Shown: positions 6,661 through 15,343 of the stretch, piece after piece
How the letters are laid out: the number at the start of each line of letters is the position of its first letter
Numbering within the stretch: position 1 is the first letter of the stretch
Origin: DAIOHQ01 sp036744635
GTDB taxonomy: Bacteria > Planctomycetota > Phycisphaerae > Tepidisphaerales > Tepidisphaeraceae
NCBI GenBank assembly: GCA_036744635.1
Contig: DAIOHQ010000105.1
Span: forward strand, 1 to 15,365
DNA: 15,365 nt
Direction of reading: 5' to 3'
Translations under genes and position numbers: made by a program
The notes under the pieces: model-generated
The model's input: the letters and a program-made list of their open reading frames with translations, nothing else
What the model was told of the DNA's origin: nothing
Database searches by the model: none

Positions 6661-8050
6661 CCTGAACGAAATTCCAAATATCGGGAAGCGCAGGGAGTTG
6701 TTCGTCGACGACTGGCTGATCGACAAGCTGCGGGGCGCACGGCTGCGCCTGCATCGGCCGGAGCGGCGGGAAGCGGCCATGACGTTTGACGCGCCATGGG
6801 AAGACACCGCAGCGTTTCCCAACCGTGTGCTGCCCTGCGAGGGCGGCTGGCGGCTCTACTACCGTGCGGGCATCCTTGATTTGAATCGTGAAAACGACAC
6901 CACGGTGTTTGCTATGGCGGAAACCAGCGACGGGATCAACTTCACGCGGCCGGACCTCGGGCTGCTGGAAGTGAAGGGAACCCGGCGCAACAACGTGCTT
7001 CAGGTCGGGGGCTATCCAAACGTGCCGCCGCCCTTCCTCGACACGAATCCCGCCTGCCCGCCCGACCAGCGCTTCAAGGGTCTGTGCGCCCACCTGGAAC
7101 AGGCCCACGCCATGAGCTCAAGCGACGGCCTGCGCTGGGCGCCAATGCAGCAAGAGCCGCTGGACATGCCCGGCCAATTCGACACCATCAATACCTCATT
7201 CTGGGATCGGACGACGGGCTGCTACCGCAGCTTTACGCGCTGCTGGTTCGATCCAGCTCGCGGGCGGATGATCGGGTTCAAGGACATGGAGGGCACCCAT
7301 CCGGTTCGCTGCATCCAGCACGCCACCTCGCCCGACTTCATCCACTGGTCGGCGCCCGAACCGCTCCGCTACGCCGACGGCGACGACACTGCACACATGT
7401 ACACCAATGCCATCCTGCCATGCCCCGGAGCGGAACATATCTATCTGGGCTTTCCCAACCGCTACGTTCAAGAGCGCAAGCTCGTCCCGTCGCACCCGTA
7501 CGAGGGCGTGAACGATGCCCTGTTCATGGCCAGCCGCGATGCCGTGCACTGGACCCGCTGGCTCGATGCCTGGGTTTGGCCAGGCCTTGACCCCCTTAAC
7601 TGGACCGACCGCAATAATTACCCGGCGTGGGGCATCGCCGAAACGTCGCCGACGGAATGGTCGATGTATATCAGCGAGCATTTCCGGCACGCGCCTCTGC
7701 CGACGCGCATACGCCGCCTGGCGATCCGGCCGTGGGGATTCGTCTCCGTCCACGCCGACCATTGCGGCGGCGAAATGCTCACAAAGCCCTTCACGTTTGC
7801 GGGCTCGACGCTGCATCTGAACGCCGCCACGTCGGCGGCAGGATTCATCGCGGCGGAGGTGCAGGACCACCTGGGACAGCCCCTGCCGGGATTCTCATTG
7901 GCGGACATGACACCGTGGTACGGCGACGAGCTGGACGCGGCGATGACGTGGAAGGGCGGCTCCGATCTCTCCGCCCGCGCCGGCCAGCCGATCCGCCTGC
8001 GTTTCGTGATGAAGGATGCCGACCTGTTTGCGCTGAGGTTCCATGCTTGA
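6641..8050 (+). CDS. GH32/GH43-like five-bladed beta-propeller protein 1
   Basis: A 469-residue protein without a signal peptide. After GKRRELFVDDWLID (about 15-28), a start typical of a propeller family common in Planctomycetes, blade motifs recur: TSDGINFT (95), SSDGLRW (160), TSPDFIHW (229) and SRDAVHW (298). Repeats of S-x-D-x-x-x-W/F mark the glycosidase-like propellers of clans GH-J and GH-F. A C-terminal beta-rich part (about 365-469) may be a sandwich domain. It shares the blade-1 pattern DGI-(N/H)-(F/W)-T-(R/K)-P-x-LG and KG-x-R-x-NN with the protein at 12953-14488, so the two are distant homologues. Activity is unproven; family members are usually annotated as hypothetical. The ATG at 6641 has AAGGA 9 nt upstream and is preferred to 6620; either overlaps the MFS gene. 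Confidence 0.8.
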   Translation: MKQTDADLNEIPNIGKRRELFVDDWLIDKLRGARLRLHRPERREAAMTFDAPWEDTAAFPNRVLPCEGGWRLYYRAGILDLNRENDTTVFAMAETSDGINFTRPDLGLLEVKGTRRNNVLQVGGYPNVPPPFLDTNPACPPDQRFKGLCAHLEQAHAMSSSDGLRWAPMQQEPLDMPGQFDTINTSFWDRTTGCYRSFTRCWFDPARGRMIGFKDMEGTHPVRCIQHATSPDFIHWSAPEPLRYADGDDTAHMYTNAILPCPGAEHIYLGFPNRYVQERKLVPSHPYEGVNDALFMASRDAVHWTRWLDAWVWPGLDPLNWTDRNNYPAWGIAETSPTEWSMYISEHFRHAPLPTRIRRLAIRPWGFVSVHADHCGGEMLTKPFTFAGSTLHLNAATSAAGFIAAEVQDHLGQPLPGFSLADMTPWYGDELDAAMTWKGGSDLSARAGQPIRLRFVMKDADLFALRFHA

Positions 8051-8147
8051 CGGGGCACATGCCGGGCGTTCCAATTCGACAATGCTACAAGCTGCTTCGA
8101 CGGAGCGGGGCTCGGGCAGCGTGAATTTCATGAAAGGGAAGGTACAT

Positions 8148-11131
8148 ATGAATCGCATGATTTTTGCGGCGATTGGCTCGCTGCTCGTTGGATCGTTGTG
8201 CTGGGGCCAGGCGCTGATCCTGCCCGACAATATGAAGGCTCTGAAATGTACCGACCCGGCGGCCGACTATCGGCTGGGNNNNNNNNNNGCAGCAATGCGC
8301 CGGGGCAGATCTTTCTCGCCGGCGAGCCGGTGAACCTGAAGCTGTTGTTGACGAAGGGCGCTGACAAGGGCGCAGTCGATTTTGCGCTGGAGATTCAGGA
8401 GATCGGCACGCGCACGCCGGGGAAGGTGAGCAAGGGAATGGAAGGCTTCACCGACACCGCCGGCCATGCCGCGATCATCGACCTGATCGGCAAGCCGGTG
8501 ACGCAGGCCCTCAAGGTGACATTCGACGACAAGCCGGAGTTGCCGGTGGAGGTGAAGGACCTTCCCGTGCCGGCCCGCTTCGGCACGTATGCGGTCATCC
8601 TGATTCGCGGCGACAAGCGGCAATTCCTGTGCAGCGTCGCGCGCGTGCCCGCCCCCAGACCCTATGGCACGACTGACAACACGCCCATTTTCGGCGAAGG
8701 CCAGTTCATGACCGGCGACCTTAACCTGCACGCCGCCATCTACGGGCGCATGGGCGTCCGCGGCTGGCGCTCAGAGCTGAGCTGGAACGAGGGCGAGGAC
8801 GGCAAGATCGATTGGACAACTTACGACAAGCTGTTCGCGGCCGCCAAAGCCGGCGGATGCAAGATCATGGTTACGCTGGGCGGGCATGCCGGATGGAAAT
8901 GGCCGTTCAAAGTCACCCAGACTCCGGCCGCACTCACGGGCAGGGCCGATTGGGACGGCAACCCGTACTGGGGCCAGTGCGACTGGCTTTGCGGGCCTGA
9001 GCTGTACCCGCGCTATGAAAAGTGGATCGCGGAATTCTGCAAGCGTTATTGGGAAGAGGGCAAGGGCGGGCTATGGGGCCTGGAAAACTACAACGAGCCG
9101 TGGGAGGGCGGCGGGATCAGCGGTTGGGCGCGCGATTGCCTCCAATACCGCGAGATTCAGAGGACCATCGCCCGCGCGGCACGGTCGGTATCGCCTGAGA
9201 TCAAGCTGTTGGCCGCCTCCTCGATCATGAACACCGAGGACAAACTCTTCTCCGATGGAAGCAAGGAATTCGAGAAGTACCTGGACATTTTCACCGACCA
9301 CTACGTCGTGCCGTCGATGTGCTACGGCCCCATGGTGGCCAAATCGCACGGCAAGGAGTCGATGGAGACCGAGACGTGGCTGGTGGGCAACGAATATCAA
9401 TTGCCGCAGGGCGTAGCCCAATTCCTGGCGTGCGGGCAGAAGCGCGTCTCGCCCTGGCATCCCCGCGTGCTGTTCGACAACGTCCCGGGTGGAACGGAGG
9501 ACACGCTGATCCCCAGTCCCGTGGCGGCGGCGACGGCGGCCTTCAACTATTTCGTCACCGGCAAGACTTTCGAGAAAATGGTTTTCAAGGACCATCTGCC
9601 CTGGGTGTTCCAGTTTGGCAAGGATGACGACAAGGATGCCCTGCTGGTGATGTTCGGCCAGCTCGTCGTCATCGGCGGCGACAACCCCAAGGAGCGGATC
9701 TGGTCGCAGGTTGACAGCGTCTCCGGCGGAACCATGACCATCGACAACGGCGATGGCCTGCTGAAGTTCTATGACCTCGCGGGCAATCCAACCTACGCCG
9801 GCGAAAAGATCATCAAGCTCCCGATGAACATTTTCCCCAGCTACATCACTTGCGAACAAGGCCCCAAGGCGGCCGCGGAACGGCTGTCGCAGATGAAGAT
9901 CGAGGGCAAGCGCCCGGTGGAAATTCTTCCGCATGACTTCAACACGCTGCTGACCGCCAAGGATGCCACGTTGAACGTCGTCCTGCACAACTGCCTGAAT
10001 CAAAAGATCAGCGGAAAACTGTCGGTGAAGGCGCCTGCGGAGATCACGCTGGCGGCCGGCGAGCAGGCCGTGGAGCTGAATCCGGGCGAGAGCAAGACCA
10101 TCGCCTTCCCGGTGGCCAAGGCGGCGCCCAATGAAAACAACGCGTATCCCTGCACGTTCAATTTCACCTCGGATGTCGGCAACGCCGAATATGCTGAGGC
10201 GATGAACGTCGCGGTGGCCATGAAGGCCAAGATCACCGTCGATGGCAACCTCGACGACTGGAAAGACATCCCATCCGTTTCATGCTTCGCCAGCAAAGAT
10301 AAGATCGACCCGACGGAGCTGATGCGCCGGCCGTGGCTGCAGGTGCAGGGAGGCAAGGGAGAGGTGGTGGCCGGGCGGGTCAAGCTGGCATGGGATGAGA
10401 ACAACGTTTACCTGTGCGCGGAAGTGCAGGACAAGACGCCCGAGACCGTGGCGCCCCGTTTTGCCGATCGCGATGAGAACAGCTACTTCCACACCAAGGC
10501 GGATGATGAGATTGAGCCGTTCAAGAAATTTCTCGAAACCAAGCGGCCGGACCTCGGCGGCAAGAGCTTGAAGGAAATGGGTCACAGCTTCGGGGAAGTG
10601 CCGTACATTTACACGCGATCTCCCGAGGCCGGCCTTCCGTTCCGGCGCGACCGGCTCCAGGTCGGGTTCGACGTCGTCGATGACTGGCACGATCTGCCCA
10701 GCGACACGGACAAGGTGCCCTATGGCTACCATGTCGTCCCCGACACCGACTACGAGTACAGCATGTACCTGTGCGGCGACGGCAAGGGCGAAGTCTGGCG
10801 CCATCTGGGTCCGGGCGTGCCGCGGATCGCCGATTTCCCGCGCCAGCCGCGCGGCAAGATCACCACCGGGGCGGTGAAGGATGCCACCTTTGTGGTGAAG
10901 CGCACCGACACCGGATACGTCTACGAGTGCGCCATTCCCAAGAGCGAGCTGGCGCAATTCAAGCTTGCGGCCGGCACCGACTTCGGCTTCGTCTTCAAGA
11001 TCGGCAACAGCGGCGGCGCTCAGCCCGAGTACGGCCATGATAAGGCCGTGACGAAGATGAACGGCCTGACCCTGCACCCCTACTGGGAACGCTCCCCAAG
11101 CTGCGCCGTCCGCTGGACGCTGAGGGAATGA
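8148..11131 (+). CDS. Secreted clan GH-A-like glycoside hydrolase with C-terminal CBM9-like domain (interrupted by assembly gap)
   Basis: The 5' part (8148-8278) encodes 44 residues: signal peptide MNRMIFAAIGSLLVGSLCWG-QA, then LILPDN. GGGAAGG precedes the ATG by 5 nt. After the 10 Ns a long frame continues for 946 residues. The two parts are in different frames, as expected if the Ns stand for a gap whose true length is 2 mod 3. Following an N-terminal beta-rich region, the segment from about 8690 to 9600 has TIM-barrel features: GVRGWRSELSW, KIMVTLGG, and LENYNEPWEGG, whose NEP Glu (9095-9097) is the probable acid/base. A Glu in METETW (9371-9373) is a possible nucleophile, unproven. The last third starts KITVDGNLDDWKDIP (about 10230) and contains VKLAWDENNVYLCAEVQD, typical of CBM9-like/DOMON-type carbohydrate-binding domains. 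The exact GH family is not assigned; GH39 or GH5-like are options. It probably acts outside the cytoplasm. Confidence 0.82.
8279..8288. other. Assembly gap (10 Ns)
   Basis: Ten Ns interrupt the glycosidase gene shortly after its signal peptide. The round number suggests a placeholder of unknown size. The upstream reading frame (from 8148) and downstream frame (from 8291) disagree by one position, so the real insert should have a length of 2 mod 3 if the gene is intact. Confidence 0.95.
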
Positions 11132-11139
11132 GATGGGAG

Positions 11140-11232
11140 CGAAACGGCGAAACGGTGAATGGGCGACGCGGCGAAGAAACGCCGGCGGGCGAAGCACACG
11201 TTCCCTCGCCGGTTCGCCGTCTCGCCGTTTCG
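11140..11232. repeat. 8-nt tandem repeats forming a nested hairpin
   Basis: The left side is made of octamers CGAAACGG, CGAAACGG, TGAATGGG, CGACGCGG, CGAAGAAA (11140-11179); the right side TCGCCGGT, TCGCCGTC, TCGCCGTT (11206-11229). Bases 11140-11159 pair with 11213-11232 at 18 of 20 positions, and 11182-11193 pair with 11201-11212 at 10 of 12. It fills the gap between the glycosidase stop (11131) and the esterase start, and resembles the repeat at 12863-12914. It might tune expression within the operon or be a passive genome repeat. Confidence 0.7.
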
Positions 11233-11254
11233 ATGGATGAGCGGTCTTGACAGG

Positions 11255-12850
11255 ATGAAATATATGCGTGGTCCCGTACTCCTCGCGTCTGTCTGCTTAT
11301 TGACGGCAGTGGCTCGAGCCGATGTGAAGCCGGTGGGCATCTTCGCCGATCACATGGTCCTGCAGCGCGACATGCCGGTCCCGGTGTGGGGAACGGCTGC
11401 GCCCGGCGAGAAAGTGGCCGTCAGCATTTCGGATCGCAAAGCCCCCCCTGCCGAGGCGACGGCCGGCGACGACGGGCGGTGGATGGTGCGGCTCGAACCG
11501 CTCAAGGCCGGCGGACCGTTCGAGCTGACCATCGCGGCGAAGAACACGATTACCTTCAAAGATGTTCTGGTCGGCGAGGTATGGGTGTGCAGCGGCCAGT
11601 CGAACATGGAATTTAAGCTGGAACGCGCTGCCGGCGGCGCCGACGCGGTGGCGGCCGCCAACGATCCGCAGCTTCGCCAGTTCCGGGTTGGCGGCGGCAT
11701 CCCCGCCGAGCCGGCCCGCGATGTGACCGGTACCTGGCAGGAGGCGAATCCGCAGACCGTGAAGGATTGGTCGGCCGCGGCCTATTTCTTCGGCAAGGAG
11801 TTGCGCCAGAAGCTCAACGTCCCAGTGGGGCTGGTCAACAACGCGATGGGCTGGACTCCGGCGGAAGCCTGGACCAGCCGCGAGGCGATGGAGGCTGACC
11901 CGGATCTCAAGGTGATCGTGCAGCGCTGGGACCATTGGACGGCGGCTTATCCCCATGCAAAGGAACTCTATGAGCAGAAGATGAAGGAGTGGAAGGCCGC
12001 CGCCGACAAGGCCAAGACGGATGGCAAACCTATCCCAACCGAACCGGCCCAGCCCGCCAATCCCGAGTTCATGCACCGTGCCGCCGCGCTGTACAACGGC
12101 ATGCTCGCGCCGCTCATGCCCTTCGCCATCCGCGGCGTCATCTGGTACCAGGGGGAAACCAATTCCGGGCGCGCCGATCAATACCGCAAGCTCTTTCCGG
12201 CGCTGATCCGTGACTGGCGCGGCCATTGGGGCCAGGGAAATTTCCCCTTCATCTATGTGCAGATCGCGCCGATGGACGCCGGTCCGGTCGATCGCGCCGA
12301 ATTGCGCGATGCCCAGCGCGAAGCGCTTTCGCTGCCCAACACCGCCATGATCGTCACGCTCGACATCGGCGAAGCCAAGGATGAGCATCCGCACAATAAG
12401 AAAGAAGTGGGACATCGACTTGCCCTGGCGGCAGAGAAACTCGCTTACGCGCAGGATGTGGTCTATTCCGGCCCGCTGTACCAGGGTATGAAGGTGGAAG
12501 GCAATGCCATCCGGCTTAGCTTCGAGCATGTCGATGGCGGACTGGTGGCGCGGGGCGGGAGCCTTAAAGGTTTCACCATCGCCGGAGAAGACAAGAAGTT
12601 TGTCGCCGCCGATGCCAAAATTGACGGCAAGAGCGTACTCGTATCGTCCGCCAAGGTGGACAAGCCGGTGGCGGTGCGCTACTGCTTCGTCAACTGGCCG
12701 GGCGATGAAAATGTCACGCTCTTCAACACCGCCGGCCTGCCCGCCAGCTCGTTCCGGACGGATGACTGGCCCCTGACTACCAAGGGCGAGACCAGGATGT
12801 TCTTCGACCAGATGGGACTGGATGACGTCACGCTGACGCCGAAGAAGTAG
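11255..12850 (+). CDS. Sialate O-acetylesterase (SASA family, SGNH-type esterase)
   Basis: About 531 residues. It removes O-acetyl groups from sialic acids or, in many environmental homologues, from other acetylated glycans. A signal peptide (MRGPVLLASVCLLTAVARA, then DVKP) sends it out of the cytoplasm. Then come the family opening FADHMVLQRDMPVPVWGTA, a beta-rich part, and the SGNH block GEVWVCSGQSNMEF with nucleophile Ser116. WYQGETNSG near residue 300 is the conserved QGE block, and DEHPHNKKEVGHRLA supplies Asp376 and His378. All catalytic elements are present and the length is normal. A C-terminal beta-sandwich follows. Starts at 11255 and 11264 are both possible; AGGA 8 nt before 11264 favours that one. 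Longer starts run into the octamer repeat and are unlikely. It follows the glycosidase by 123 nt. Confidence 0.92.
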   Translation: MKYMRGPVLLASVCLLTAVARADVKPVGIFADHMVLQRDMPVPVWGTAAPGEKVAVSISDRKAPPAEATAGDDGRWMVRLEPLKAGGPFELTIAAKNTITFKDVLVGEVWVCSGQSNMEFKLERAAGGADAVAAANDPQLRQFRVGGGIPAEPARDVTGTWQEANPQTVKDWSAAAYFFGKELRQKLNVPVGLVNNAMGWTPAEAWTSREAMEADPDLKVIVQRWDHWTAAYPHAKELYEQKMKEWKAAADKAKTDGKPIPTEPAQPANPEFMHRAAALYNGMLAPLMPFAIRGVIWYQGETNSGRADQYRKLFPALIRDWRGHWGQGNFPFIYVQIAPMDAGPVDRAELRDAQREALSLPNTAMIVTLDIGEAKDEHPHNKKEVGHRLALAAEKLAYAQDVVYSGPLYQGMKVEGNAIRLSFEHVDGGLVARGGSLKGFTIAGEDKKFVAADAKIDGKSVLVSSAKVDKPVAVRYCFVNWPGDENVTLFNTAGLPASSFRTDDWPLTTKGETRMFFDQMGLDDVTLTPKK

Positions 12851-12862
12851 TTTAGCTGCCAC

Positions 12863-12914
12863 CGAATCGGCGAGCCGGCGAATCGGCGATGAATCTTTTC
12901 GCCGGTTCGCCGGT
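12863..12914. repeat. 8-nt tandem repeats forming a hairpin between convergent genes
   Basis: Octamers CGAATCGG, CGAGCCGG, CGAATCGG (12863-12886) face TCGCCGGT, TCGCCGGT (12899-12914). Bases 12875-12889 pair with 12899-12913 at 14 of 15 positions, the exception allowing a G-U pair, with a 9-nt loop. It lies in the 102-bp gap between the ends of the plus-strand esterase (12850) and the minus-strand propeller gene (12953), where a bidirectional terminator would be expected, although no clear T-tract follows. Same architecture as 11140-11232. Confidence 0.7.
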
Positions 12915-12952
12915 TTAGTTTCGCCCTTCCGTGCTCCGCAAGATAAGACGAT

Positions 12953-14488
12953 TCAGGTTTTCACATCGATCGCATACAACCGCGGCTCGGGGCTTGTGCC
13001 GCGGACCGTGGTCACACGCAGTCGCGCCAACTTTCCCGGCAGGGTATTGGCGGGCCAGACCACCGGGCAGCGCAGTCCGCCGGGTCCCGCGGCCCGCGCG
13101 ACCGTGCCGGAGCGCGGGCCGGAGAATTCGGGGAGGGGCGTGAAACGTTCATCGAGAATCTCCACGCGCATCGCTTCCACGCCATCGGCGTTCAATATCA
13201 CCTGGGCGTTTTCCGAAAAAAGGATCGGGGCAGTGCAGGCCGTTCCCTCGTTGGCGCCGGGGTTCAAGCCGAGCGCGCCCCAGCGGTCGCGGGGCAGGGT
13301 GGCGAGTCCGACTTCGCCTGAGTAGTACTTGACGTCATCGTCGGTGCCATAGAAGCCGCCAGCCATGCGCCAGCGGCCGTGGTAGATGAGAGTTTGTTCT
13401 CCCACGTTGAGGATGCCATTGCTCTGGCAGAGGACGGTGTTGAAGTTGCGCCCGGGCACGGGGGTGGCCAGCGAATCCTGTCGGCGCAGAAAGCGATGGC
13501 CTTTGACCGGCTCGCGGAAATGGATGCCGTCATTGGAGATGAGCAGGCCCAAATCGCAGGAGACCTTGTCGAAGGCGCCGGCATTGTCGACATTATGCCA
13601 CAGGCCATAAAGCCCGATGCAGACGTTGCCGAAACTCGCCGCGCCGACACCCAAATGCACCTGGTCATACGGGCCATTCATGCCGCGCAGGCTGCGGTCT
13701 TCCGGTTCGGCCAGGGCGAATGCCTCGGCTATCAGATCGGGCCAGACATCCCAGTCGTAGGAGACGCGGGCGACGCCAGTTCGGCCGCAGGGTGTGCCGC
13801 CTTCGGCCAACCAGCCGGCCCCGGCGTCCAGCACGTGGTAGTGAACGATGTACTGGCCATCGTGCTTGATGAACGAGGATTCCTCAACGAACTGGTTTTT
13901 GAACGGGATGCTCGTCACCGTCCAGTGCAGGCCATCCGCGGAGATCGCCAGGGCGATGGTCGGAACGCAGCCGTACTCGGGAATCGGCGGGTCGTTCTGA
14001 TCGGGGAGATACTCGTAGACCATCTTATAACGCCGGGCCGGGTCCGGGTCGGCTGTGTCCTTGATGATGTTCACCGTGCCGATCCGCGCATGGGGGATGG
14101 CGATGGCGTTGTTGGCTCGGCTGCCTTTGAACAGCACCTGCCCCAGCGCCGGTTTGGTCCAGTGGATGCCGTCGTCGCTCTCTGCGTAGCAGATCGGCCC
14201 CCCCTGAACTGGAGAGCCTCCTGGCGGGCGGGCGATCTGCTGCATCATCCGCGGCGGCCAATCGGGGTTGATGCCCCAATGGGAGGCGTAGTACCACATT
14301 CGGAAGCGTCCCTCATCGTGCAGCACGGTCCCGTAAAAGTGCGCGGCCGAGTCATCCGGCGCGCCCGAGCCAAAAGGAGCGGGCGCCAAGACGGGCTCAG
14401 CGCGCACGGCCGGTTTCGACAGGTAGAGTCCCACGTTCTTGCGGAACGGCAGAGAAACATCGTCAATGGCGAGAAGTGTCTGTTGCAC
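12953..14488 (-). CDS. GH32/GH43-like beta-propeller protein 2
   Basis: A 511-residue protein without a signal peptide, so probably cytoplasmic. Blade-type motifs recur: FYGTVLHDEGRFRMWYYA (51-68), ESDDGIHWTKP (103-113), ISADGLHWT (182-190) and ISNDGIHF (317-324), as expected for a five-bladed glycosidase-like propeller; a C-terminal beta-sandwich (about 415-511) is likely. The pattern DGIHWTKPALG then KGSRANN matches DGINFTRPDLG then KGTRRNN in the protein at 6641-8050, so the two are homologous. Catalytic acids cannot be assigned by eye. The start is GTG: AAGGA lies 7 nt before it, inside the end of the upstream gene, and only 3 nt separate the two genes, indicating translational coupling. 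Function is inferred as hydrolysis or binding of a glycan or oligosaccharide. Confidence 0.8.
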   Translation of the reverse strand: MQQTLLAIDDVSLPFRKNVGLYLSKPAVRAEPVLAPAPFGSGAPDDSAAHFYGTVLHDEGRFRMWYYASHWGINPDWPPRMMQQIARPPGGSPVQGGPICYAESDDGIHWTKPALGQVLFKGSRANNAIAIPHARIGTVNIIKDTADPDPARRYKMVYEYLPDQNDPPIPEYGCVPTIALAISADGLHWTVTSIPFKNQFVEESSFIKHDGQYIVHYHVLDAGAGWLAEGGTPCGRTGVARVSYDWDVWPDLIAEAFALAEPEDRSLRGMNGPYDQVHLGVGAASFGNVCIGLYGLWHNVDNAGAFDKVSCDLGLLISNDGIHFREPVKGHRFLRRQDSLATPVPGRNFNTVLCQSNGILNVGEQTLIYHGRWRMAGGFYGTDDDVKYYSGEVGLATLPRDRWGALGLNPGANEGTACTAPILFSENAQVILNADGVEAMRVEILDERFTPLPEFSGPRSGTVARAAGPGGLRCPVVWPANTLPGKLARLRVTTVRGTSPEPRLYAIDVKT

Positions 14489-14491
14489 GCT

Positions 14492-15247
14492 CTATTCCTT
14501 TCCGGTGATCTGGTTTCCCAGCCAATCTGCCGCCTGATCGTGCCAATCGGGGAAACTGGTATGTCCCGGAGTCGGCAGCACACGCAAGGTGACCGCGTTC
14601 GCCAACCCGGCTTCATGGCCCGCGGCCATCAGTGCATGGGCGAAGGCGACCGCTTTGTCGGTACCCACGCGCTCGTCTGCATCTCCGATGGTGATCCAGG
14701 CGGCGCGGCCGGGGGGGCCGGCGAGCGCGGCGACGGTATTCAGCAGCGCGAGCCGGCGTACCAGCGGATTCGCCTCCTGCCCGGCGAACTCGCGCAGCGC
14801 CAGAAGGTCCGTCACCGGGGCGAAGCCGGCCACCGCCCTTATGCGTAGATTGCCGGCCGCCGCCTGAAATGCCATGAAGCCGCCGCGCGAAATGCCCGCC
14901 GCGGCCAGCCGCGCGGGATCCGCGACTCCCGCCGCCATGAGATGCTCAACCACGTCGTTCACGCGCCGACGGAATGCCGCCACGATGTCTTCACCCGCCG
15001 CACAGCGTGCCGCCCACCCTTCCAGTTCCGCCGGTTCGCCCGCGCGGCGGTCGGCGCCGTGACAGGGCAGATCCTGCGAAACCACGTTCCAGCCGCGTGC
15101 ATAAAGTAGCCGGCCGACCCGGAAGAAGGAGTCGGTGCTCAGCGTGTCCGCACTGCTCGCGGCCAGCAGCAGCAGTGTCGGCGCCGGTCCGCCGCCTTGA
15201 GCTGGCAGCATCGCGAAGCCGGTGCCGGAGGCTGTGGTCCTATTCAT
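14492..15247 (-). CDS. Alpha/beta hydrolase (dienelactone hydrolase or prolyl oligopeptidase-like esterase)
   Basis: A 251-residue cytoplasmic enzyme. The alpha/beta-hydrolase landmarks are in order: NVVSQDLPCHGAD (54-66) after strand 3-4, nucleophile elbow GISRGGF with Ser120, acid strand WITIGDADERV with Asp191, and PTPGHTSF with His229. GxSxGG elbows are typical of acetyl-xylan esterase, dienelactone hydrolase and peptidase S9-like members, so an acyl or acetyl ester of a sugar is a reasonable substrate but is not shown. The ATG at 15247 is chosen because residues before it derive from an intergenic tandem repeat; ATG 15256 is an alternative. No ribosome site precedes either, so translation may be leaderless or Shine-Dalgarno-independent. 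The gene leads a two-gene operon with propeller 2. Confidence 0.85.
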   Translation of the reverse strand: MNRTTASGTGFAMLPAQGGGPAPTLLLLAASSADTLSTDSFFRVGRLLYARGWNVVSQDLPCHGADRRAGEPAELEGWAARCAAGEDIVAAFRRRVNDVVEHLMAAGVADPARLAAAGISRGGFMAFQAAAGNLRIRAVAGFAPVTDLLALREFAGQEANPLVRRLALLNTVAALAGPPGRAAWITIGDADERVGTDKAVAFAHALMAAGHEAGLANAVTLRVLPTPGHTSFPDWHDQAADWLGNQITGKE

Positions 15248-15264
15248 CGGGCGCATTTGAATTC

Positions 15265-15284
15265 TGAAACGTGAAACATGAAGA
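15265..15284. repeat. Short heptamer repeat upstream of the hydrolase
   Basis: TGAAACG (15265-15271), TGAAACA (15272-15278) and TGAAGA (15279-15284) stand in tandem. They lie between the hydrolase start and the octamer repeat at 15311-15343. Only three imperfect units, so chance cannot be excluded. Confidence 0.4.
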
Positions 15285-15310
15285 GGCCGGAAGGCATGGA
15301 GTGGATTGCC

Positions 15311-15343
15311 CCTTCGTGCCTTCGTGCCTCCTGCCTCCGTGCC
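15311..15343. repeat. 8-nt tandem repeat (CCTTCGTG)
   Basis: CCTTCGTG, CCTTCGTG, CCTCCTG and CCTCCGTG follow in tandem, then CC. The unit length equals that of the repeats at 11140-11232 and 12863-12914, though the sequence differs and no inverted partner is visible before the window ends. It sits upstream of the minus-strand hydrolase operon; no gene or clear promoter is seen from 15248 to the end. Confidence 0.6.

Noticed and set aside
8047..8100. Promoter with TTGACG ahead of the secreted glycosidase
   Set aside because: No suitable -10 box occurs at 15-19 nt from it; GACAAT lies too far. Read-through from the upstream genes is simpler.
11297..12862. A 521-codon minus-strand ORF antisense to the sialate O-acetylesterase
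   Set aside because: The plus strand carries the complete SGNH motifs and signal peptide; the antisense frame has none and runs into the hairpin repeat.
12863..12914. CRISPR-like repeat
   Set aside because: Units are only 8 nt, contiguous and without spacers; no cas genes are present.
13379..14848. A 489-codon plus-strand ORF antisense to the propeller 2 and hydrolase genes
   Set aside because: It crosses two well-supported minus-strand genes with family motifs and catalytic residues; long antisense frames are common in GC-rich codon usage. Its translation shows no domain pattern.
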